From assembly GCF_006539885.1 (NCBI RefSeq), contig NZ_BJNW01000016.1, positions 18,580-82,579 on the forward strand: a stretch of 64,000 nt of DNA, in the 5' to 3' direction. This document shows positions 1 to 11,090 of this stretch, in pieces. The stretch is from Kocuria varians. GTDB lineage: Bacteria; Actinomycetota; Actinomycetes; Actinomycetales; Micrococcaceae. A model generated the notes under the pieces. That model worked only from the letters and a program-made list of their open reading frames with translations. It was not told where the DNA came from and ran no database searches. A program made the translations under genes and the position numbers. Each line of letters opens with the position of its first letter. Positions within the stretch are counted from its first letter, which is position 1.

Positions 1-1709
1 TGTGCGTGCGAGCGGGCGGCCTCGAGCAGTCGGTTCTGGCTGGTGTTGAACGCGTCGGCCTGCTCGGTGCGGGACTTGCGGGCCACGGCGCGCAGCTCGT
101 CCGCGATGTCGCCGACCATGGTCTGCACTCGGTCGGTGAGCAGCGCACGCTGGGCCGCCGGGTCGCGCAGGGCGTTGACGGACTTGCGGGAGTCGCCGGT
201 GTCCTGGAACGCCTGGGTCAGCTTGCGCAACCCGGAGCGGTTGAAACCGGCCTCCGTGGCGCGGTCCGCGACGTAGCGGGCCATGACCCCCACGTCCGCG
301 TTCTTGAACTCGGCGGAGTAGTCGTTGAGCAGGCGCTTGGCCACGAGCTGCAGCAGGATCGTGTTGTCGCCCTCGAAGGTCACGTACACGTCCAGGTCCG
401 CGCGCAGCTGCACGAAGCGGTTCTTGGCCATGAACCCTGCGCCGCCGCACGCCTCGCGGCACTCCTGCAGCGTGTCCAGGGCGCTCCACGTGGACATGGG
501 CTTGAACGCCGCGGCCAGGGTCTCGAGCTCCTGGCGGTTGCCGTCCGAGTCGTCCTCGCCGGAGAAGACCTCGTGGAACTTGTCCAGCAGCTGCTGGTGC
601 GCGAACGTCATCGCGTACGTCTCCGCGATGCGCGGGATCAGGCGGCGCTGGTGGCGCTGGTAGTCCAGCAGCGTCTGCTCGCGGATGTCCGAGTCGGTGG
701 TGAACTGGCGGCGCTGCTCCGCGTAGCGCACGGCGATGCTCAGGGCGGCCTGGTTGGCGATGGTCGCGGCACCGTCCAGGGACACGCGGCCCTGCACCAG
801 GGTGCCGATCATCGTGAAGAAGCGGCGGCCCGGGGAGGGGATGGGGGAGGAGTAGACGCCGTTCTCGTCCACGTCTCCGTACCTGTTGAGCAGGTTGGTG
901 CGGGGCACGCGCACGTGGTCGAAGTGCAGCCGGCCGTTGTCGATGCCGTTGAGGCCACCCTTGCGGCCGTCGTCCTCGCCGCCCACACCGGGCAGGAACT
1001 TGCCGTTCTCGTCCCGCAGCGGCACGTAGAGGCAGTGCACGCCGTGGTTGGTGCCGTTGACGATCAGCTGCGCGAACACCGTGGCCGCGCGGCCGTGCAC
1101 CGCGGCGTTGCCCAGGTAGTCCTTCCACGCCGCCTTGAACGGGGTGTGGATCTCGAACTCGTCCGTCTCCGGGACGTACGTGGCGGTCGTGCCGATCGAG
1201 GCGACGTCCGAGCCGTGGCCGATCTCCGTCATGGCGAAGGCACCGGGCATGCTCAGGTCCAGGATCGAGGGCAGCCACTTCTGGTGGTGCTCCTCCGTGC
1301 CCAGGTTCAGGACGGCCGAGCCGAACAGGCCCCACTGCACGCCGGACTTGATCTGCAGGGAGGGGTCCGCGAGCACGAGCTCCTCGAACGCGGAGAGGTT
1401 GGCGCCGGGGCTCATGGCACCGCCCACGCTCTCGGGCATCCCCAGGTACTGGGGCCCGGCCTCCGTGAGCAGCTTGAGCTGCTCGAAGGTGACCTTGCGC
1501 TGCTCGTCGAAGGACATGTCGTACTGGGAGTGGAACCGGGGGTCCTCGGCGCGCTTGCGGGCCTCGAGACGGGCCTCGGGCCAGCGGCCCAGCAGGATCC
1601 GGCCCAGCTCGGCGGTGTCGATGCCGGAGGGGGCGGTGGCGCCCTCCTCCGGGAGGTCCTCGATGCGGTCGGTGTTCGGAATGGTTCCGCTGACCGAAGT
1701 GGTGGACAT
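1..1709 (-). CDS. fadE5: Acyl-CoA dehydrogenase, FadE5-like (3' end beyond window)
   Basis: Flavoprotein expected to oxidise acyl-CoA to 2-enoyl-CoA. The minus frame is open for 569 codons from an ATG at 1709, preceded by an AGGAG ribosome site, and runs off the left edge without a stop. The translation (MSTTSVSGTIPNTDR...) shows acyl-CoA dehydrogenase signatures: an FAMTEIGHGSDV flavin/substrate segment, a GRVSLDG stretch, and a CREACGGAGFMAKNR segment with a downstream FEGDNTILLQ motif typical of the large (about 600 residue) ACAD/ACOX-like class. It sits beside tetR and divergent to thiolase, FabG4-type and HtdX-type genes. The same set surrounds fadE5 in mycobacteria, so the symbol rests on synteny as well as sequence type. 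The C-terminus is not visible. Confidence 0.9.
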   Translation of the reverse strand, partial: MSTTSVSGTIPNTDRIEDLPEEGATAPSGIDTAELGRILLGRWPEARLEARKRAEDPRFHSQYDMSFDEQRKVTFEQLKLLTEAGPQYLGMPESVGGAMSPGANLSAFEELVLADPSLQIKSGVQWGLFGSAVLNLGTEEHHQKWLPSILDLSMPGAFAMTEIGHGSDVASIGTTATYVPETDEFEIHTPFKAAWKDYLGNAAVHGRAATVFAQLIVNGTNHGVHCLYVPLRDENGKFLPGVGGEDDGRKGGLNGIDNGRLHFDHVRVPRTNLLNRYGDVDENGVYSSPIPSPGRRFFTMIGTLVQGRVSLDGAATIANQAALSIAVRYAEQRRQFTTDSDIREQTLLDYQRHQRRLIPRIAETYAMTFAHQQLLDKFHEVFSGEDDSDGNRQELETLAAAFKPMSTWSALDTLQECREACGGAGFMAKNRFVQLRADLDVYVTFEGDNTILLQLVAKRLLNDYSAEFKNADVGVMARYVADRATEAGFNRSGLRKLTQAFQDTGDSRKSVNALRDPAAQRALLTDRVQTMVGDIADELRAVARKSRTEQADAFNTSQNRLLEAARSHA

Positions 1710-1747
1710 GGTGACTCCTGAGGGGTGTCGCGGACGGACGGGCCGTC

Positions 1748-2434
1748 CTAGGTGAGATCTGGGGCAGGTGTGTCGGTGGGCTCCCCGTGGGAGGAGCCGG
1801 GGGCGCCGGCGGGTGCCACGGGACGCAGCCCCTGCACGGCCCACGCCGTGATGAGGCTGCTCATCCCGTGCCGGTCCGGCAGGCCGGGGGCGTCGCCCTG
1901 CGCGAGCCAGGCCTCCCCGGCGCCGCGGACCATGCCCACGGTGGAGGACGCCCAGCACTGCAGGACGGCGTCCGGCATGGAGCGGTGGCCGTGCAGGCGC
2001 ACATGCTGCTCCATGAGCAGGTCGCGGACGGAGTCCACGAAGCGCTCGATCGTGGAGTCTTGCTCGTCCGGGGCCGTGACCACGAAGCGGTAGACCTCCG
2101 CGGAGCCGGCCACGGAGCGCAGGTACTCGGAGACCAGGGCGTGGATCATGGCGGCGAACGTGTCCGCCTCGCTCGCGGCGGCGACCATGCGGCGTCGCAT
2201 GCGGGTCACGAAGTACTCGCCCACGGCGGCCTGCACGCCCGCCTTGTCCTTGAAGTAGCGGTAGAACACGGACTTGGACGTGCCGCACGCCGTGGCGATC
2301 TCCTCCATGGAGATGGCGGCGCCGTGCGCGGCCACGGCATCGCGCGCGGCCGTGATCAGCTCGGTGCGCCGCCTGGCGCGGTGGCGCTGCCAGCGGCTGT
2401 TCCTGCCGTCCACGGGGGTCGTGACCTGTTTCAC
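1748..2434 (-). CDS. TetR-family transcriptional regulator
   Basis: Probable repressor of the flanking fatty-acid genes. A 228-residue protein with an N-terminal TetR helix-turn-helix (EEIATACGTSKSVFYRYFKDK, about residues 45-65) and a variable ligand-binding C-terminus. I chose GTG at 2434 because the helical N-terminus needs residues upstream of any later start. There is no clear Shine-Dalgarno, but a TACTCT box lies about 8-13 bases upstream on the minus strand, so the message may be leaderless. A perfect 15-base inverted repeat directly abuts the start codon and lies between this gene and the divergent thiolase operon, a classical position for autoregulation and control of the neighbour. 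The ligand, perhaps a long-chain acyl-CoA, is inferred. Confidence 0.85.
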   Translation of the reverse strand: MKQVTTPVDGRNSRWQRHRARRRTELITAARDAVAAHGAAISMEEIATACGTSKSVFYRYFKDKAGVQAAVGEYFVTRMRRRMVAAASEADTFAAMIHALVSEYLRSVAGSAEVYRFVVTAPDEQDSTIERFVDSVRDLLMEQHVRLHGHRSMPDAVLQCWASSTVGMVRGAGEAWLAQGDAPGLPDRHGMSSLITAWAVQGLRPVAPAGAPGSSHGEPTDTPAPDLT

Positions 2435-2449
2435 GATACCGAGAGTATC
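2435..2449. promoter_or_regulatory. Palindromic operator candidate, GATAC-N5-GTATC
   Basis: Perfect inverted repeat (gatac cgaga gtatc) in the divergent gap, touching the tetR GTG start and lying 58 bases before the thiolase ATG. Its size and symmetry fit a TetR-dimer site that would repress both directions. It overlaps the presumed tetR -10 region. The protein-site pairing is inferred from position only. Confidence 0.6.
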
Positions 2450-2506
2450 AGCTACTCTGGGTTTTAAGTGATCCACGTCGCACACACCCCTCAGGAGGAA
2501 CCCCCT

Positions 2507-3871
2507 ATGTCCGAGAACGCCCAGAACACGAAGCCCCAGACCACCGCCTCGTCCGGAAAGCACGCCTCGAACTCCGTGCGACCCCGTCCCGTGGTGGTCG
2601 CGGGCAACCGCATCCCGTTCTCCCGCGCGGGCGGTGCCTACGCGAACGCGTCCAACCAGGACATGCTCACCGCAGCACTCGACGGCCTCGTGGCCCGCAC
2701 CGGCATCGCGGGCGAGCGCCTCGGCGCGGTGGCCGCCGGTGCCGTCATCAAGCACTCCCGCGACTTCAACCTGACCCGCGAGTCCGTGCTGGGCTCCGCG
2801 CTGGACCCCGCCACCCCGGCGTACGACGTCCAGATGGCGTGCGCCACCGGCATGGAGACCGTCAGCTCGATCTCCAACAAGATCCGCCTGGGCCAGATCG
2901 AGGCCGGCATCGCCGGTGGTGTGGACTCGTCCTCGGACGCCCCCATCGCCGTGAGCGAGCGGCTGCGCCACGCCCTGCTGCGCCTGCAGCGCGCCAAGAC
3001 CACCGCGGAGAAGATCAAGGCCTTCAAGGGTCTGCGCCCCGGTGACCTGGCGCCGTCCGTGCCCACCTCCGGCGAGCCCCGCACGGGTCTGAGCATGGGT
3101 GAGCACCAGGCGATCACCACCCTGAAGTGGGAGATCACCCGCCTCGCGCAGGACGAGCTGGCCGCGGCGTCGCACAACAACCTCGCCGCCGCCTACGACC
3201 GCGGCTTCTTCGACGACCTCATCACCCCGTTCAAGGGCCTGTCGAAGGACAACAACATGCGTCCGGGCTCCACCGTGGAGAAGCTGGGCACGCTGAACCC
3301 CGTGTTCGGCACGAAGCTCGAGGGCGAGGCCACCATGACGGCGGGCAACTCCACGCCGCTCACGGACGGTGCCTCCGCCGTGCTGATCACCACGGACGAG
3401 TGGGCCTCCGAGAACGGGCTGACCCCGCTCGCCGAGGTCGTGGACAGCGAGGCCGCCGCGGTGGACTTCGTGACCGGCAACGAGGGCCTGCTGATGGCCC
3501 CGGCCTACGCCGTGCCCCGCCTGCTGGCGCGCCAGGGCCTCACGCTGGAGGACCTGGACCTCGTGGAGATCCACGAGGCGTTCGCCTCCACCGTGCTCTC
3601 GATCATGAAGGCCTGGGAGTCCCCGGAGTTCTGCAAGGAGCGTCTGGGCCTGGACAAGCCCCTGGGCTCGATCGACCGCAGCAAGCTCAACGTCAACGGT
3701 TCCTCGCTGGCCACCGGGCACCCGTTCGCCGCGACCGGCGGGCGCATCGTGGCCTCCACGGCCAAGGAGCTCGCCGCGCGCGCCAAGGCGGAGGGCAAGC
3801 CGCAGACCGCGCTCATCTCGGTGTGCGCCGCGGGCGGTCAGGGCGTGGCCATGCTGCTGCGCTCGGCCTGA
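2507..3871 (+). CDS. fadA2: Acetyl-CoA C-acyltransferase (thiolase)
   Basis: Catalyses the thiolytic step of beta-oxidation (or its reverse). 454 residues. The nucleophilic cysteine is in MACATGME (Cys112); the general-acid/base set is seen in EIHEAF (His356), ATGHPF (His405) and SVCAAGGQG (Cys440). The start is ATG 2507, with AGGAGG nine bases upstream; an in-frame GTG at 2468 would add 13 residues with no ribosome site. First gene of a three-gene operon with the FabG4-type reductase and HtdX-type hydratase, divergent from tetR/fadE5 and presumably controlled by the 2435-2449 operator. Together the four enzymes make a near-complete fatty acyl cycle. Confidence 0.93.
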   Translation: MSENAQNTKPQTTASSGKHASNSVRPRPVVVAGNRIPFSRAGGAYANASNQDMLTAALDGLVARTGIAGERLGAVAAGAVIKHSRDFNLTRESVLGSALDPATPAYDVQMACATGMETVSSISNKIRLGQIEAGIAGGVDSSSDAPIAVSERLRHALLRLQRAKTTAEKIKAFKGLRPGDLAPSVPTSGEPRTGLSMGEHQAITTLKWEITRLAQDELAAASHNNLAAAYDRGFFDDLITPFKGLSKDNNMRPGSTVEKLGTLNPVFGTKLEGEATMTAGNSTPLTDGASAVLITTDEWASENGLTPLAEVVDSEAAAVDFVTGNEGLLMAPAYAVPRLLARQGLTLEDLDLVEIHEAFASTVLSIMKAWESPEFCKERLGLDKPLGSIDRSKLNVNGSSLATGHPFAATGGRIVASTAKELAARAKAEGKPQTALISVCAAGGQGVAMLLRSA

Positions 3872-3921
3872 GCACCCGCACGGCAACCGCGAGACGACGA
3901 GAGATCTGGGAGAGAAGAACA

Positions 3922-5301
3922 GTGACGGACACATACCTCGACATGGTGAACTCGGGGCTGGGCAAGCAGCTGGCGAGCAAGCTCGGCCTGCCCCGCCCGG
4001 TCACCCTGCGGCGCTTCAAGGCCGGGGCGGACTTCCCGGACGGCTCCGTGCTGGTGCTCGGCAAGGGCCGGGCCGGCGACGCCGCCGCGAAGGACCTGCT
4101 CGCGTGGAACCTCGACGTGCGCCGCACGGCGCAGGACGTGGACCGCGTGGGCGCGGTGGTCATCGACTACACGGAGGCCGAGAGCCCCGCGCAGCTCGGC
4201 GGCCCCGCCCTGGAGCTCGCCTCGGCGCTGCGCAAGCTGCGCCCCGGCGGACGCGTGATCACGCTGTCCCGGCCGGCGCTCGGGATCGGTACCGGGGCGG
4301 CGTCGGGCGCGGCGGGCTCCGAGGCACTGAGCCCCGCGGTCTCCGCGGCGCGCCAGGGTGCCGTGGGCATCCTGCGCTCCGTGGCGCAGGAGATGCGCGG
4401 CGGCGTGACCGCCAACGGCGTGCTGATCGCGGACGGCGTGGCCGTGGACGCCCCGAGCGTCACCGGTGCCATCCGCTTCTTCCTCTCCGGGCGCAGCGCG
4501 TACGTGGACGGGCAGTTCCTGACCGTGGGTGACGACCGCGGCGACGCCGGTCTGGACTGGGACCACCCGGTCGCGGGCAAGGTGGCCGTGGTCACCGGTG
4601 CCGCGCGAGGCATCGGCGAGCAGGTCACCCGCACGCTGGCCGCCTCCGGCGCCACCGTGATCCCCGTGGACGTGCCCATGGCCGGTGACGCGCTCACGAA
4701 GCTCGCCAACGAGCTGCGCGTGCCCGCCCTGCAGCTGGACGTGACCGACCCGCAGGCCGGGCAGAAGATCCTGGACCTGGTGACGGCGCGCTACGGCCGC
4801 CTGGACCTGGTGGTGCACAACGCCGGCATCACCCGGGACAAGATGCTCGCCAACATGGACCAGGCCAAGTGGGACTCGGTCATCGCGGTGAACATCGAGT
4901 CGCAGCTGCGCATCAACGAGACGCTGCTGGCCTCCGAGGACCTCGGTGCCGCTCCGCGCATCGTGTGCCTGGCCTCCACGAGCGGCGTGGCGGGCAACCG
5001 GGGCCAGACCAACTACGCGGCCTCTAAGGCGGGCGTAATCGGTCTGGTGGCGGCCACCGCGCCGCTGATCGCCGCCAAGGGTGGAACCATCAACGCCGTG
5101 GCACCGGGCTTCATCGAGTCGGACATGACCGCCAAGATCCCGGCCGCGCGCCGCCAGATCTCACGGCGCCTGAACTCGCTGCAGCAGGGCGGGCTCCCGG
5201 TGGACGTGGCCCAGGCCATCACGTTCCTGCTCTCGGACGCCGCCGGCGGCATCAACGGCCAGACGCTGCGCGTGTGCGGCCAGAGCCTGGTGGGGGCGTG
5301 A
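3922..5301 (+). CDS. fabG4: High-molecular-weight 3-oxoacyl-ACP/CoA reductase (SDR, FabG4-type)
   Basis: NAD(P)H-dependent 3-ketoacyl reductase. At 459 residues it is nearly twice the usual FabG. An N-terminal domain of about 210 residues has no cofactor motif and is followed by a complete short-chain dehydrogenase domain: VTGAARGIG nucleotide loop (from residue 224), HNAG, catalytic Ser in LASTSG, and YAASK (Tyr365/Lys369). This two-domain build is that of FabG4. GTG 3922 is preceded by GGGAGAG. Located 50 bases after the thiolase gene and 4 bases before the hydratase gene, so almost certainly co-transcribed. It may act in beta-oxidation in reverse or in a non-FAS lipid elongation route. Confidence 0.92.
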   Translation: MTDTYLDMVNSGLGKQLASKLGLPRPVTLRRFKAGADFPDGSVLVLGKGRAGDAAAKDLLAWNLDVRRTAQDVDRVGAVVIDYTEAESPAQLGGPALELASALRKLRPGGRVITLSRPALGIGTGAASGAAGSEALSPAVSAARQGAVGILRSVAQEMRGGVTANGVLIADGVAVDAPSVTGAIRFFLSGRSAYVDGQFLTVGDDRGDAGLDWDHPVAGKVAVVTGAARGIGEQVTRTLAASGATVIPVDVPMAGDALTKLANELRVPALQLDVTDPQAGQKILDLVTARYGRLDLVVHNAGITRDKMLANMDQAKWDSVIAVNIESQLRINETLLASEDLGAAPRIVCLASTSGVAGNRGQTNYAASKAGVIGLVAATAPLIAAKGGTINAVAPGFIESDMTAKIPAARRQISRRLNSLQQGGLPVDVAQAITFLLSDAAGGINGQTLRVCGQSLVGA

Positions 5302-5305
5302 TCGC

Positions 5306-8897
<3,592 letters not shown>

Positions 8898-8904
8898 GCG
8901 CGGC

Positions 8905-9762
8905 GTGTCGCAGGCACTGGAGGGGCTCGGCCCCGGATCGGACGAGCTCGAGGAGCTGCTGCGGGTGGCCCTCGAGGCCGCGGCGGCGGGTGCGCAGGTG
9001 CTGCGCGGCCGGGACGCGGATGCCCTGAACGCGGTGAACAAGAGCTCGGAGGGGGACTGGGTCACGGCCTTCGACGTCGCCGCGGAGGACGCCGTGAGCG
9101 CGGTGCTGCGCAGACGCCGCCCGTACGACGCCGTCACGGGGGAGGAGTCCGGAACCCACGTCCCGGCACACCGCTCCGGGGTGCGGTGGTCGGTGGACCC
9201 CCTGGACGGGACCACCAACTTCATCCGGGACATCGTCTACTACGCGACCTCTGTGGCCGCGTGCGACGAGCACGGCAACTGGCTCGTGGGCGTGGTGGAC
9301 GCGCCCGCGCTGGGCCGGATCTACTACGCGGTGGCCGGGCTCGGCGCGTGGGTGCGCCGTGACGGCCGGGACACGAGGCTGGGTGGTCCGGTGCCCGGGC
9401 GCGGCGGCGCGCTCTACGGCACCGGTTTCTCGTACGACGCCGCCACGCGCCGCGAGCAGTTCGGCGCCTTCCTGGACACCATGGAGCACTTCTCGGACAT
9501 GCGCCGGCTGGGAGCGGCCTCACTGGATCTGTGCATGGTGGCTGACGGAACCCTGGACGGGTACTCGGAACGAGGGCTGCACGAGCACGACTGGGCAGCC
9601 GGCGCCCTGATCGCCCACGAGGCCGGGGCGCGGGTGGAGCGCCCCGATCTGCCGCCTCCGCCGGCACTGTGTGAGGAACCGCACGGGGAGGCCAGTGCGA
9701 TGGTGAACGCCTACGAGAAGGCCCGCGTGGCCAGTGTGATCGCGGCCTGGGCGGCGCACTGA
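8905..9762 (+). CDS. Inositol monophosphatase family phosphatase
   Basis: Mg2+-dependent phosphomonoesterase; the substrate could be inositol-phosphate, histidinol-phosphate or another sugar phosphate. 285 residues from GTG 8905. Metal-binding motifs of the family are complete: GEES (loop), WSVDPLDGTTNF, and EHDWAAGALIAHEAGA. Follows ligA by seven bases and is probably translated from the same message. Followed by the long rpf upstream region. Confidence 0.88.
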   Translation: MSQALEGLGPGSDELEELLRVALEAAAAGAQVLRGRDADALNAVNKSSEGDWVTAFDVAAEDAVSAVLRRRRPYDAVTGEESGTHVPAHRSGVRWSVDPLDGTTNFIRDIVYYATSVAACDEHGNWLVGVVDAPALGRIYYAVAGLGAWVRRDGRDTRLGGPVPGRGGALYGTGFSYDAATRREQFGAFLDTMEHFSDMRRLGAASLDLCMVADGTLDGYSERGLHEHDWAAGALIAHEAGARVERPDLPPPPALCEEPHGEASAMVNAYEKARVASVIAAWAAH

Positions 9763-9764
9763 GC

Positions 9765-9779
9765 GGTGTATATCACACC
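9765..9779. promoter_or_regulatory. Palindrome GGTGT-N5-ACACC upstream of rpf
   Basis: Perfect 5-bp arms (6 bp if 9764/9780 are counted) starting three bases after the preceding stop. The right half TATCACAC resembles a CRP/GlxR half-site but the left half does not match TGTGA, so assignment to a cAMP-receptor-type regulator is weak. Confidence 0.35.
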
Positions 9780-9829
9780 GTTATGCATCGGCTATCACCC
9801 TGTTACACAGGCGTGACCGCTCCGTGAGG

Positions 9830-9859
9830 TTGACCCGTTCGCAACGGGTGCCCTAGCGT
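9830..9859 (+). promoter_or_regulatory. Promoter candidate for rpf (TTGACC-18-TAGCGT)
   Basis: -35 TTGACC (9830-9835), 18-base spacer, -10 TAGCGT (9854-9859). A second, weaker candidate is TTGTCG (9948-9953) with TATCGT (9972-9977). Neither start is proven; use of the first would give a leader of about 310 nucleotides. Confidence 0.5.
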
Positions 9860-10176
9860 GTCACGAGTTGAGGGGCCTGAGGCCCTGAAACCCGCCACAG
9901 ACTGGGGTTGTCCCCAGAAGTGGCATAACGAACGTGTAACACCGGGCTTGTCGAAGCGTGGAATGTTACGCTATCGTTATCAACAACTTCCTCAGCGGAC
10001 TTTCGTGAACGGAAGTTCGCTACCGGTGCCACTGATCCGTGGTGCTGGACTGTGCTGGATGCTGCTGCAACACCGTACGTCGTCTAGATGGCAGCATTCC
10101 GTAGTTTCTACCCCTAAACCGAACAGTCAAGGGTAGACGACGGCGCGAAGACCCCCGGGGACGGGAGCGAGCGTAG

Positions 10177-10911
10177 GTGGCCTTACGGAGCATGATGAAG
10201 ACTTCAACCGCTATTCGCCGTGGTGCCGCTGCTGTCGTGATGGGTGGCGTGGCCGTCGGTGCCTTCGCCGTTCCCGCCAACGCCGCTCCGAGCCTCGACG
10301 CGATCAAGCAGTGCGAGTCCGGCGGAAACTACCAGGCGCTCAACGCGTCCTCGGGCGCTTCCGGTGCCTACCAGTTCCTCGACAGCACCTGGCGGAGCAT
10401 GTCCCAGGCCGCTAACTACGCCCACGCGGCGGATGCGCCCGCTGCCGTTCAGGATGCTGCTGCGGCTGAGCTCATGGCCCGCTCCGGCGCCAGCCAGTGG
10501 GAGTGCTCCTCGATGATCTCCTCGGGCTCGTACTCCGCCCCGGCCGCCGCCGCGTCGGTGTCCACGCAGTCCTCCTCCGTGCAGGAAGCCGCTCCGGTTC
10601 AGCAGGCTGCCCCCGTGCAGCAGGCCGCTCCGGTTCAGCAGGCTGCCCCCGTGCAGCAGGCCGCTCCGGTGGAGCAGGCCGCTCCCGTGGCCCAGGCTCC
10701 GGCCGTGGAGTACTCCGCTCCCGCCGCCCCGGTGCAGCAGGCTGCTCCGGCCGCCGGCACCTACACCGTGCAGGCCGGCGACACGCTGGGCACGATCGCC
10801 AACAAGCTGGGCGTCAACGGCGGCTGGGAGGCCCTGTACGCGGCCAACTCCGGCTCCGTGGCCGACGCCAACCTGATCTTCACGGGTCAGGTGCTGAACA
10901 TCCCCGCCTGA
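10177..10911 (+). CDS. Resuscitation-promoting factor, secreted, with LysM domain
   Basis: Secreted muralytic growth factor that wakes dormant cells by cleaving peptidoglycan. 244 residues from GTG 10177 (GGGAG nine bases upstream); ATG 10192 or 10195 would shorten the signal peptide only. Order: signal peptide ending PANA/APS, transglycosylase-like Rpf domain (IKQCESGGNYQALN with the catalytic Glu, SGAYQFLDSTW, conserved cysteines), a low-complexity linker of repeated QAAPVQ units, and a C-terminal LysM (YTVQAGDTLGTIANKLGV...). Expressed from a long leader and closed by a strong terminator. Confidence 0.93.
   Translation: MALRSMMKTSTAIRRGAAAVVMGGVAVGAFAVPANAAPSLDAIKQCESGGNYQALNASSGASGAYQFLDSTWRSMSQAANYAHAADAPAAVQDAAAAELMARSGASQWECSSMISSGSYSAPAAAASVSTQSSSVQEAAPVQQAAPVQQAAPVQQAAPVQQAAPVEQAAPVAQAPAVEYSAPAAPVQQAAPAAGTYTVQAGDTLGTIANKLGVNGGWEALYAANSGSVADANLIFTGQVLNIPA
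10588..10659 (+). repeat. Tandem 36-base repeat in the rpf linker
   Basis: Two exact 36-base copies (10588-10623 and 10624-10659), plus degenerate continuation, encoding the APVQQA-type linker between the Rpf and LysM domains. Exact nucleotide identity suggests recent duplication and likely length variation between strains. Confidence 0.85.
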
Positions 10912-10977
10912 TTCCAGGCACTCGTCCGCACGGACGAACCGGGCGTGACGCCGATCTGATCGGTGCCGCATCCTGAG

Positions 10978-11017
10978 AAGAACCCCATCCTCGCCGTCCG
11001 GCGGGGGTGGGGTTCTT
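10978..11017 (+). terminator. Terminator hairpin after rpf
   Basis: An 18-bp stem (10978-10995 with 11000-11017, two G-U pairs) around a GTCC loop, 67 bases after the stop. It ends in TTCTT and could also act on the convergent oligopeptidase transcript. Confidence 0.8.
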
Positions 11018-11090
11018 CGCATCCGCGGGCCTCGGCTCCTCCGCCGTGCCCTCGACGTGACGAGGCGCCCCGCGGCGTCGGCGCTGGGAC

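Larger units (their letters stand above)
9763..10176 (+). promoter_or_regulatory. Long upstream/leader region of the resuscitation-promoting factor gene
   Basis: A 414-base non-coding stretch, visibly richer in A/T than its surroundings. It holds a palindrome right after the previous stop, two sigma-70-like promoter candidates, a CTGGGG-TTGT-CCCCAG hairpin (9902-9917), and a 7-bp inverted repeat AACTTCC/GGAAGTT (9985-9991 with 10011-10017). No convincing ORF or known riboswitch core was seen. Such leaders usually mean multi-input regulation of Rpf. Confidence 0.6.

Noticed and set aside
6..1721. 571-codon plus-strand frame over the left end
   Set aside because: It is the antisense shadow of the acyl-CoA dehydrogenase; composition is Arg/Gly/Val/His-rich with no domain, and the minus frame has a ribosome site and clear ACAD motifs.
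9763..10176. c-di-AMP (ydaO) riboswitch upstream of rpf
   Set aside because: These often precede rpf genes in actinobacteria, but the characteristic conserved blocks and pseudoknot strands could not be found.
10588..10690. CRISPR-like direct repeats
   Set aside because: The repeats are contiguous, in frame and encode the Rpf linker; there are no unique spacers.
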